Source: Nematostella vectensis | Lineage: Eukaryota; Cnidaria; Anthozoa; Actiniaria; Edwardsiidae | Reading direction: 5' to 3' | DNA length: 64,000 nt | NCBI RefSeq assembly: GCF_932526225.1 | Contig: NC_064042.1 | Location: forward strand, 9,520,540 to 9,584,539 | Part shown: positions 21,275-42,200 of the stretch, piece by piece | Layout: the number at the start of each line of letters is the position of its first letter | Position numbering within the stretch: position 1 is the first letter of the stretch | Notes under the pieces: generated by a model | Seen by the model: the letters and a program-made list of their open reading frames with translations, nothing else | Database searches by the model: none | Told to the model about the DNA's origin: nothing | Program-made: the position numbers and the translations under genes

Positions 21275-24200
21275 ACATCATTCCGTCCCGCAGCGTGCAG
21301 AGCTCGCAGCACGTCTTAGATAAGATAGACCCTAAGCAGTTCTCGGTGTGTGGCAAATCTACTACCCATGCCATAGTATATATGTTGCATTCAATCCTAA
21401 GGTTAAATCCATAAGGTTTATCGTATGCAAAAAGATTTTTTTGCCCTGCATTAAGAAGATACTGATTTTGTCCAGTCAAGGAAGAGGTTAGGACCCCCTC
21501 CCCCTCACCCTGCTTAGTTTTGTGCGTGTTTCCCAAGAACTGGCAGGCTCAAGTCTCGTTTCTATAGCACTCACTTGGCATAAGCCTTCTCTATCAAGGC
21601 ACTCCAGAACTCATTCTTCTCCTTTGAGTGAATGTACACCAGCTTGCCATTTACTGTTGGAAGCAGGTCATCAACCACCACCTCTGTCCACTGCCCTTGC
21701 CGGTAGAAACGGAAGCGAAAGATTCCCTGATAGTTTTCTGGTTTCTTGGGATCCCACTCTTGCTTGTCCTTGTCTGGGATTACCTGTTTTTTGAAACCAG
21801 TGGCTGACATAATTACGACTTTCCAAAAAATCATAACATTGTATATTTAAATCTATACAGGTAAATACAAAACATTTCCAGTATTTGGTATTGTTAGTAC
21901 ATGCAGTTATCTTTATCACAAGAAACTACAGTTGCTAGCCTCAGTCACCGTGAAGAAGGCTGTTGTACCCCCCTTTGGGCACCTAGCTTAAAGGGATTAA
22001 TTGCTCAAGCCAGCATATTGTATTTCAGTTATCTCTAGTCTTGATTGCTAGCACACGTTCACAGCTTCACTCTATAATTCTTTGTTCTTTTCAACGTTTA
22101 TATATCAAGCTCATATTTTTCCCGCCCTCCCACCCTGGGCTTTGTGTGAAGAGTGGCAGAGAGGTTTATTATTATTATTTTAGTTTTTCATTTATCAGTT
22201 GGTAGTGATTTTATAATAAACTTCTCTTATGCCAAACACAAAACAGTGTCAGTGGTTTATGTTGGGTTGAGGAATTTACACAGCCGAAATATAGGTGCTG
22301 TTGGTCATAACAAAGTGTTTTCTCTTGTTATTAGTTAAAACTATACAGGATATCCAAAGATTCCTAGTTTGGATAAAATTTGCACATGTAACCCATTGAC
22401 TCCTGGCTTTTTTTGAGCTTAATTTACAAAAAACAGACTGAAAAGAGATACCTCCCCCCCTATTCTGAGTTTTATACAGCCCGTCAAAGTCAAACACAGC
22501 TGCACCTAGTCAGCGGTATCCAAGCTTTCCAACAGTGCTTTGCGGTCCCCACTTTTAATCCCTTGTTGTTGTGCTGAAGCCAGCACAAGTTGATGGTTGC
22601 TTGTATTTTTTATCAAAAATACAGCTATGAGCATATTAGGAGAGTGTCTCAGGACATCATGAAGTCTTTTGGGGCATAATTGAGTGCTTTGCTTATGGAT
22701 ATTTGCAAGCAAAGGTGGATTCATGATGATTTTTTCTTGTTTGGCTTTGCCTGGATGAGAAAATAATTTTCTAATGAATCACCACAGCTCTCCTAAATGC
22801 TGTCTTTTCTGAAACCAAATTGATTCCAAAATTGTTTACACTGCTATTCTGGGTCTGTATGACCTGGAATTGATTTGTTTGGCTTCGGGGTGAAAAGACT
22901 TATAAAAAACCATCTGACTTTGGGGAGAGGAGTGTTGACTGGCCCTCCCCTCGTGAATTTTCCCCTGGATCTCCCAGAATGCTTTGCAATACGTAAAGAC
23001 ATCTTCGTGGTTGTACAATTCTTCAAGGAGTGGACATTGTGTTTTGAGGCCATGGAAATGTACCTGGAGGATCAGAATAAAGGTATCTATTTGTGTCTTG
23101 AGCTGTGTTTGCTGATCTCTCTCCCTTGTGTGGTATTTTGAGCGTTTTATTGAGAGGGGTGATTCTGCTTTTCTCTCCTTGTTCGATTTTAGATTTGTCA
23201 AAGAACCTGTGCTATTATTTGGCTTAAGAGTAGATGCCAACACCTTGGTTGGATGCATATCTGCAAGACCATTTATCCCTTAGACTGATGCCTGAGTATC
23301 TTCATCTTGTTGTGTTTATTTTGAATTTATGAATTTTTTGGGTTGTGGGTACTTCCCAAAGCCGGTACAGGCCGGTTGAGGGGTCAATGCGGTAATGATT
23401 TTTTTTTTCCAGGATCAAGTTGTTAAACTGTACCGAATAATAATAACAACAACAACAACAACATCATCATCATCATCATCATCATCATCATTATTATTAC
23501 AGATGTTGTCACAGCGTAACATGTGTTCCAATGCGTATCGTTGCGTACTTTTTTGTCAATGACACGATGTGACGTCATCTGTGCATCTATTGGAGGACAG
23601 ACGCACAAAAAATTAGATCTATTTGCTTTATACAACATGTATTCAAAATGTTTTCTTATGTTACAATCTAGTTTTGGGGATCGCGCGCGCATGCTAACGC
23701 CAAGCGCTCGTGTGCCCGCGGGTCCATCACGTATGAGCCATTGACCAATCAGAGTGCTCGTTTTACGAGTGTTGTGTATAAATGATTTTATCGTCATGCC
23801 AATAACATGCTTAGTTCGAGTACAAATGCTGCGCGCCAAACTGATGCGTAATTTCTTGCCCCAGACCCCTCTTCATCTCGCAGCCATCACGAAACAAGCG
23901 AGCCTGGTGCAAGCATTGCTGGAAGCGGGTGCAGATCCGAACCTCACTGATCGTAACTGCCAGACTGCGTTACACTTGGCATGCCAGGAGAATGATGTAG
24001 AGACCCTACGGGCCATAGGTCACGCATTCTCGAGCTGCTCCCAGGAGCCAGATGTGAGAGCTATGAACTCGCAAGGTTAGTGTGACAGGGGTCGGGTTGG
24101 AGGGCGGGCCCCCTTTCCATTATTGGCCAATTTTAACTACACTACTATAGCCCCATTTTTGGCCCCATCATCGCTATCTAAACGAACTGTACAATGCTAA

Positions 24201-26822
24201 GTTGCCGAGGCACCCGCGCATTAATAGGGAGACAATAGCTAGGTTTCTAGCCCGGTTGTCTTCTACGATTACACCACGCACATCTCGCTGAGAAGTTGTG
24301 TGAGAAATATTGAGGTCTCTTTGGGCGCCTTGGGTCTTTTGGGACTCCCAAACTGTCCGTATGTAGATGTATTCACCAATGCACGTGTATATTACTTCTT
24401 TTGTGCGCAAAAAAAAATCGACAAAGATTAGTGAGACGAACAAACAAACGCCTGCGTGTTGCAAGTGGTATGTTGCGTGCCAGCGGAAATGGAGTGGAGT
24501 GAGCTTGCACTGTCTTGTGGGCCCCTCTACCCGTTTCACCCACTCCTATAAGGTCTCTAGGTAAACGTTTATATTTTTGTACTTATCGTCTCCAGGCATG
24601 ACTCCGTTACACTTGGCGACTCTAAAGGGCAATCGCGAGCTGATTACGGAGCTACTGCGCATGGGCGCAGATTTAAACGTGGAGGTGAGGGAACTATGCT
24701 ATCACCACATACGTGAAAATCTGTTACGTCACACAATAAAAACTGTAAACGGCCAGACGTGGAAACAACTCTATCAGATATCATTCAGCCGTTTGTCACC
24801 AAACTTCGACATAAATAACAACAATTTTCGTGCTCTAGCGAGAACGGAGATGTTTATGTGGAACTATAAAGCCTAGCTGATTTTATCGAGACTAGTTTAG
24901 TTAATAGAGCCAAGCATGAAAGTACCCTTTAGTTATATTTGCTTTTGGTTAAAAGCGGATTTTCGTACCATGGCACCTAGAGTGAAAGGGGGCGGGGCAT
25001 AAAAGGGGGAGAGTGGTTGTAGTACAGGTAGAGGCTGGTGGTTGAGAACGGGAGGATTATTATGGGATAGTGCTAAGTAAAGCTGGGCTGTCAGGAGGGT
25101 ACGGGGTAGTGAGGGCGTGGATAAAAGGCGGATGTTGTTGGTAAAAAGCGAGTATTCGTACCTCGGCACCTCGGGTGGGAAGGAAAAAAAGGGGGTGTTG
25201 CTTCTCTATTATGACTCTTGCACTAGCTACAAGAATGTCTGGCTCGTCCCCACGTACAAACAGAGGCTTGTCCCTCTTCTCATCATGTCGTGTGGAATCA
25301 ACTTGTTGTCATAGGATGGCAATAGCGGCAGAAGCCCGCTGCATCATGCGGTAGAGTCAGGCCGTTATCACGTGATCGAGTTCCTCTTGTCACGTGGCGC
25401 CCTCGTGAACCAGCGCACGTTTTCTGGTAACACTGCCATGCACACCGCCGCCGGTCGACAGATGGATGAAGTCGTGTCTCTACTCGCGAGTTACGGCGCC
25501 GATGTAAACATCCAGAACAGAGAGGGGGACATCCCTCGCGTGGCTTATGCAGGAAGTGATAGGGTAAGAACGCACGTGAGCCAGGGTGTGTTAACTCGCG
25601 CGAGATACCCGCGGCGATGTGAATATCCATAACAGAGAGAGGAAGAGGATATCCCTTGTGTGGTTCGTACAAAAGGGATAGGGTAAGGATTCGCGCGAGA
25701 GGAAGCGTGTGAACTCGAGCGAGATACCCGCGCCGATGTGAACATCCATAACAGAAAAAAAGATATCACTCGCGTAGTTATTTCAGGGACCGATAGGGTA
25801 ATACTTTTTATGTGTTTCGTGGAAACGACGACGCGAGTGTACACGCTCTGGAGAACGGGGCCTTGCGAAAATGCGAGCGTATCTAAAGTACGCAGTGCCT
25901 TGAAGAAATATCAGACTTGAATTATAACCCTCACTAGATAAGTCATAGGAAATAAAGGGGGCACAGGAAAGCAATCTTTGCATATGTACTCCTGGAAGGA
26001 CGTACTGCGGGGAACGCTCGAAAGATAAACGGGTCGGGTGTCAAGAGTGGATAAGTAGAGGCCATGCGATACACGAATGAAGCAGTAAGTTTGTATAAAT
26101 AGTTTGTAAGCAGTGGCTGATTCATGGGGGGGGGGGGGGCAAGGTTGGACGGTGTCCCCCCCCTCCCCCTTTGACTGACATTTTAGGGAATCAAAATCCA
26201 GTTTTAGTTTAATCTTTGTTTATCGAGGGTAGCATATTTAACCGAATATACAGTTTTCTAACATATGGCCCTCGGTTAGTAAGCACTGTCACTGGGGGTG
26301 GTCACTGCCAGAGGGTTGGTTTATTGCGTCCCCAGTGGTTCTTTTACCCCCCTTCGGTTAAGGTTAGTGTAGTGCAGCTTGAAAAGACGGGACTTCCGGT
26401 TTAGTGTCCTTATCCGAGAAGACTGGAAACACGGGAGAATAACTTCAACTCACAAATTCGAATCAAGGAAAAATCCCCAGTTTGAGCCAGGATTCGAACC
26501 TGGGCCACAGCGGTGAGAGGCCGACGCGCTAACACACTAGGCCACCCGTGCTTCCACAAATATACAACCCTCCATGTTGCTAAGACATTACTACCCCTCC
26601 CCCTTCTCCTGACAAATTTCGCTGTTGTTATTAGAGTAGCATCTACAAAGCTCAAAAGCAAGGAAATTCGATTCTATGACAAAATAAATTGTAAATAGAA
26701 ACGATGTTCAAGTGAGAAGGTCGACAAATCTCTTTCCTTTTGTCTTACAGGAAAGAAAGCAGATCGCGTTTTCTCGCAGCTTACCGAAGCAACCAAAGCG
26801 GCAAAAGGTTCCCGACACGTGA
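19539..26822 (+). CDS. Nuclear IkappaB/Bcl-3-like ankyrin protein (IkB-B)
   Basis: Second NF-kappaB-regulator-type ankyrin protein. Exons: 19539-20407, 20855-20957, 23865-24075, 24596-24684, 25315-25563, 26751-26822; 530 residues. The ~287-residue first part is Ser/Lys rich with several nuclear-localisation-like clusters ([26 protein letters not shown]). Ankyrin repeats follow: [109 protein letters not shown] basic tail ends [12 protein letters not shown]. The start is the ATG before [10 protein letters not shown]. No DSGxxS degron is seen, and together with the nuclear signals this suggests a Bcl-3-like role. The DEDGDT motif with a phase-2 junction and a 103-nt second exon are identical to IkB-A. 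Intron 2 hosts a calpain exon copy and a transposon. Confidence 0.9.
21055..21180. repeat. (CCACCACCC)n-type microsatellite
   Basis: An almost pure C/A array of CCA and CCC triplets in IkB-B intron 2. Its His/Pro and Gly/Val open frames are artefacts of the repeat. Confidence 0.95.
21244..21272. repeat. poly(C) tract
   Basis: A run of 29 C in IkB-B intron 2, close to the left boundary (~21415) of the inverted calpain segment. Confidence 0.95.
21415..23500 (-). pseudogene. Inverted copy of calpain exon 3 and flanking introns, inside IkB-B intron 2
   Basis: The stretch is nearly identical to 41860-42415 in reverse. The 209-nt exon copy is 21783-21575 and retains acceptor, donor and reading frame; the visible protein difference is Glu to Gln (GEW to GQW). 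The copied segment is split by ~480 bp of extra sequence (about 21855-22335) and by a 1-kb transposon (22392-23391); it resumes at 23392 and ends in the ATC/CAA microsatellite near 23490. No other calpain exon is present, so this is a dispersed duplicate and not a gene. Confidence 0.92.
22392..23391. mobile_element. TTAA-type non-autonomous transposon, copy 1
   Basis: A 1000-bp element with imperfect terminal inverted repeats: CCCATTGACTCC at the left, and GGGGTCAATGCG at the right, whose reverse complement is CGCATTGACCCC. It is flanked by GTAA on both sides. The uninterrupted calpain copy (41928-41931, reverse strand) shows a single GTAA at the same point, so this is a clean insertion with target duplication. 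No transposase is recognisable; a conserved 88-residue plus-strand frame at ~22875-23141 has no family I know. The TTAA-like target suggests piggyBac mobilisation. Confidence 0.85.
25496..25805. repeat. Tandem triplication of an exon end plus splice donor (IkB-B exon 5)
   Basis: Copy 1 is the functional exon end (from GGCGCCGATGTAAACATCCA to the GATAGG-GTAAGA donor at 25563/25564). Copies 2 (~25610-25690) and 3 (~25729-25805) repeat GCCGATGTGAACATCCATAA, the GATATC part and GATAGGGTAA with many substitutions and small indels. Spacing is ~115-120 bp. Confidence 0.85.
26106..26160. repeat. poly(G)/poly(C)-rich remnant in IkB-B intron 5
   Basis: A G run near 26127 is followed by CCCCCCC near 26156. 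The rest of the 1.2-kb intron shows the exon-end copies and a tRNA-like segment, nothing else clear. Confidence 0.6.
26481..26556 (-). repeat. tRNA-derived sequence (tRNA-Glu-like pseudogene or SINE head)
   Basis: The minus strand has an A-box-like GTGGCCTAGTGTG, the segment GGCCTCTCACCGC resembling the tRNA-Glu(CTC) anticodon arm, and a perfect T arm CCAGG-TTCGAAT-CCTGG (B box). The acceptor strands (GCACGGG and CTCAAAC) do not pair, so a functional tRNA is unlikely. Confidence 0.6.
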
Positions 26823-27859
26823 GTCTGTGAGTATTGTGGGAAAAACTCCCAAATGGAATCCCCATAAATTGACCGTTTTCCAGGTAACGGGGGTCCTGTG
26901 GAGCGTGAAAGCGAGGCTTTGTCTGGTTGGAGAGCTGCGCGACCGTCGACTTACGATAAAGCTTGAGGTTAAACAGCTAGTTACAACAGACTGAAATGTA
27001 GTTAAACTTAGTAAGAAAAAATATGCAAATATTTGCGAGATGCTGCCGGAAAAATCCTGGCTTTTGCGCGAAAATCATCTGAAAAACGCCCCATTACTGC
27101 AAGTACAGAAGAATCACAGCCGACGACCAAGCTCTTGGTAGCACGTTAAGCCATGCAAAGGACAAATAGTTTCGTTTTTCAGTTGTTTATTTGAATCAAT
27201 ATTGGTAAGAATAGCGTAAATATACGATTTTTTCTAATGATACACACCAACTTTTCTGCGTCCAATAAATAGAAAGTTTACTTTTACACATAATGCTATT
27301 TACATTGTGTTTTTGTTAAAATTCCACCGTTTAAACATTTTGTTTAATGTACAAATAGATACTCATTGTCTAAGCTACCATATAGTGTAACTTATGTGAT
27401 AAATTGCGTAAAAATATGTTATGAATTAATAAAAGTTTATTATCATGCGGCAGTTAACTCATTATCCCATGACGCAAAGTTGTTTAAAAAGTACAGTATT
27501 TTGTAATTAGCGCAGGGCGCATGCGCATAGGCTAGCCGCTGCATACCGTCTGCAGGGATTAAAAAAAAAACTAAAACAGAACAACAACAACTAAATTTAG
27601 CTATGGCAAAAGGCCAAAAAACCTTGTACAAATATGACTCAAGACTATCCATCTTGTTGGCAGCTACCAGAAACCTATTTTTCTAAAGGATGATTTAGAA
27701 AGCACCATTCGTATGCGTCTATGACTTGTCTTTTCTCAATCTTCTCGTGTTGATTCTTAATTAGGCACAGTTCATTATTTTAGGGGACTATCATTTTTCA
27801 TTCCTCCTCCTAAATTCAAAAATATGTAATACATCTAGAATGGTCCCTTAGCTAGACGT
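26823..27859. other. Intergenic region between IkB-B and ANKRD42 3' ends
   Basis: An AT-rich stretch between convergent genes. AATAAA occurs at several places, including the AATTAATAAAAG near 27424. I see no coding exon, RNA gene or repeat. Confidence 0.5.
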
Positions 27860-38648
<10,789 letters not shown>

Positions 38649-39201
38649 TTTGAAAGTAGTGCGTTTTTTTGCGACAAAACCTGAAGCTTTCCTCTTTGAC
38701 AATGTCAACAGCTTCTTCAGTTGCTAAGAATCTGCTGACTAGCCCGCTAGCGCGCGGGCTCGCAGGAAGTAATGTTATCGGAAGTGATTCCATCACTAAG
38801 AGTAACGATTTTCCGCGGCAAACACGCACATTTCTCTTCTTCTTTTAATTTATCGATGTGCTATCCTGACTTTGGGCCAATATCATTTACTACCTGTAAT
38901 TGAGTTAGACACTAAACGTAAAATATCAAAACAAAATTTTAGCCAGACTTTGTTTATCTTTTTTAGGCATATTGTCCATATAGTTCTATCAGGTTATGCA
39001 AATATCCATAATATGCAGATTTAGTTGGATCTGGCTAAACAGGGCGATCGACCGAATAATGATTACATTCTATAAGCGCAATTACACTTCCGGTTTACCG
39101 CAGACTTGGGCTCGCAGACTTCGATCCACATTCTACTGAACTTCTAGAAGGCTACACTATTCGCATGAATGCATCTTACATTCTGAACACCCAATCCCAA
39201 C
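38649..39201. promoter_or_regulatory. Divergent promoter region, ANKRD42 and calpain
   Basis: The 553 bp between divergent start codons hold no coding exon. A GC-rich palindromic patch (CCCGCTAGCGCGCGGG, near 38743) lies on the ANKRD42 side. The bidirectional role is inferred from layout. Confidence 0.5.
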
Positions 39202-42200
39202 ATGGTTCGTCTCCACTACTTCGCGAATCAGCGCTATTCCAAGCTCAAAGCCGAATGCGAGAAAAATGAGCAGTTATTTGTGGATAGTGTGTTTAAGCCA
39301 GAGACAAGCTCGCTTTACTATAGCCGATCATGCCCTCCAGAACCTGTTGAATGGAAACGACCTTCTGTAAGTTTGACTTTGGCACGATAATAATATTTGT
39401 AGAGGCTTTTTAAGTTTTATAACACTGGCCTAAGTTAACTTAGTAGAAATGCTTGAAATAAGGTTATTTGCTTGAGTTTGAATGTGCCTCTATGAAAAAG
39501 ATTGATGAATACTAGAGTTGGAAACAAGCTTTAAATGCACTGCCGTCCTGCGCAAATAATGATGAATTTACACAGGCGAAATCCCATTAGAACTCGTTAT
39601 TCAACTTAAATAGATCGCTATTCGGGAACACACCATTTAATTAATCGAAATTCCATTTAATAATAAGTTTATAAGAATAAAATTATATTCGAGTTTTAGA
39701 AACTTGCTCGCGCATATCTAATGCAGTGAATAATTTAGAAGCCAGTCCGCTATTTTTGCTACGGCAATTATTTATCGTAGCGTCGTATTTATCACATTTC
39801 TAAAGAAATACCTCAATGTCAGTCTTATTTCTAGCCACCAAACCACTAATCAAGTAAAAACTATTAAAAACCGATGTTTAACACCACAACATAAAAGGTA
39901 TCTTAGTCAACTGCAAAAAATCTTATCTCGCTTTTAATTCAGTCACAATCGTTCGAGTAATTTGTTGTTTCCTGCTTTTTTTTTGAGGTGGGGGGGTGGG
40001 GTGGGGGAGTGGTATGTTGATGAGGGCGAAGATTGAGGGTGAAGAGAGGGGAGTGGGCCTAGCAGGTTTTTATTGGGCTAGGAAAATCTAGCATAATGGC
40101 TGCAAGATATGATTGGTTGTCAAACATGGACTGGGCTTCTAAAACACCTTTCTTTACACTAAACTCATAGACAGCTGAAAAATATCCTGTTGGCATTTTG
40201 CAAGACATCTTTAAAAAAGTGTGAGAGCATATAAATAGCTATCCTTTAGATTGAACAAGTGTTTTGGGTATACATGAATGGACTGTACAGCTCCCAACCA
40301 ATCAATAAAGCATGTGTTCCACTGTGGCTGAACAATAAATAGAAATATGAACATTAGCATATACTAGTCAGAATACTTTAAGTCGTCCTGTAGAATTCAT
40401 AGATCCTGTGAGATACAAACAGGAACTAAATTCAACAAGTGTTTTATTTCTGCAGCCAATTAAAAAATGATTGCCAACAGAAACCTCAACTGCTATTAAA
40501 CAGGCTGTAAGCAAGTAAGCCGTGATAATGCTGCTTTAACCCCCCAATCATTTGTTGTATATCTAGGAAATCTGTCATCCTGCTGTACCTCATCTATTTG
40601 TCGATGGGGCTGACAGCCATGATGTGACACAAGGAAAGCTTGGCAATTGCTGGTTTGTGGCAGCTTGCTCATCTCTGGCACTGAGGCCTTTTCTGCTGTA
40701 CAAGGTATGTTGTAGTGAGGGTTGGTGTAAGGTGAAGTTTTACTGGAAGATAGGTTTGAATGGTTGCCTAGGGAAGAGGGGTGGAGGTCAAGGTGGTGGC
40801 CTAGAGAGAACGGCTAGATGTACAAGTGGTATGCTATGGTGGTTGGGTTGATGTAAGAGTGGGAGCTTGTAGTACTGAGGGTGATCGGTTAGGGAGATGA
40901 AGAAGATTTAAGGGTGGCTGGTTTCAGGAAATAGGGAAGATGTAAGGGCGGTTAGTTAGGGAGATGATGTAGATTTATTGGTGGCAACATAGGGAAACGG
41001 GTAAGGGTGTAGGGATTAGGGTGGAAGCCTAGGTAGTAGGGTGTAGATATCAGGGTGACAGCCTAGGTAGTAGGGTGTAGATATCAGGGTGGAAGCCTAG
41101 GTAGTAGGGTGTAGATATCAGGGTGGCAGCCTAGGTAGTAGGGTATAGATATCAGGGTGGAAGCATAGGTAGTAGGGTGTAGATATCAGGGTGGAAGCAT
41201 AGGTAGTAGGGTGTAGATATCAGGGTGGCAGCCTAGGTAGTAGGGTATAGATATCAGGGTGGAAGCATAGGTAGTAGGGTGTAGATATCAGGGTGGAAGC
41301 CTAGGTAGTAGGGTGTAGATATCAGGGTGGAAGCCTAGGTAGTAGGGTGTAGATATCAGGGTGGAAGCCTAGGTAGTAGGGTGTAGATATCAGGGTGGCA
41401 GCCTTGGTAGTAGGGTGTAGATATCAGGGTGGCAGCCTTGGTAGAAGGGTGTAGATATCAGGGTGGAAGCCTAGGTAGTAGGGTGTTGATATCAGGGTGG
41501 AAGCCTAGGTAGTAGGGTGTAGATATCAGGGTGGAAGCCTAGTTAGTAGGGTGTAGATATCAGGGCGGCAGCCTAGAAAGTAGAGGTAGATTTGTATGGG
41601 GCCGCAGTATCATCTCAAGCAAACAGGCTTTTCTTGAGCACCTGCTAATCCCAGTCCTCAAGGGTTGATGACGGCTATGAGCTAAGCTCTCGTTCAATTA
41701 GATGTGAACGTCCGATTCCTCAGACTGAACGACTTGCCAAATTTGTTACTTACAAATATGTATAATTTCCTATATTTTTGCTGACCACCCATTTAATTTA
41801 GTTAGTATATTTACTATAATAATGGGCAATAAACTTATTATATAATAATAATAATAATGATGATGATGTTGTTGTTTTTGTTCTGGTTATTCGGTACAGT
41901 TTCACAACCTGATCCTGGAAAAAAGCATTACATGTGCAAATTTTATCCAAACTAGGAATCTTTGGATATTCTTGTATAGTTTTAAATATACAATGTTATG
42001 AATTTTTGGAAAGTCGTAATTATGTCAGCCACTGGTTTCAAAAAACAGGTAATCCCAGACAAGGACAAGCAAGAGTGGGATCCCAAGAAACCAGAAAACT
42101 ATCAGGGAATCTTTCGCTTCCGTTTCTACCGGCAAGGGGAGTGGACAGAGGTGGTGGTTGATGACCTGCTTCCAACAGTAAATGGCAAGCTGGTGTACAT

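Noticed and set aside
21575-21783. A second calpain gene on the minus strand
   Set aside because: Only one exon and flanking intron are present, with no catalytic exons nearby; it is a dispersed duplicate.
26481-26556. A functional tRNA-Glu gene
   Set aside because: The T arm is perfect but the acceptor strands do not pair; more likely tRNA-derived repeat.
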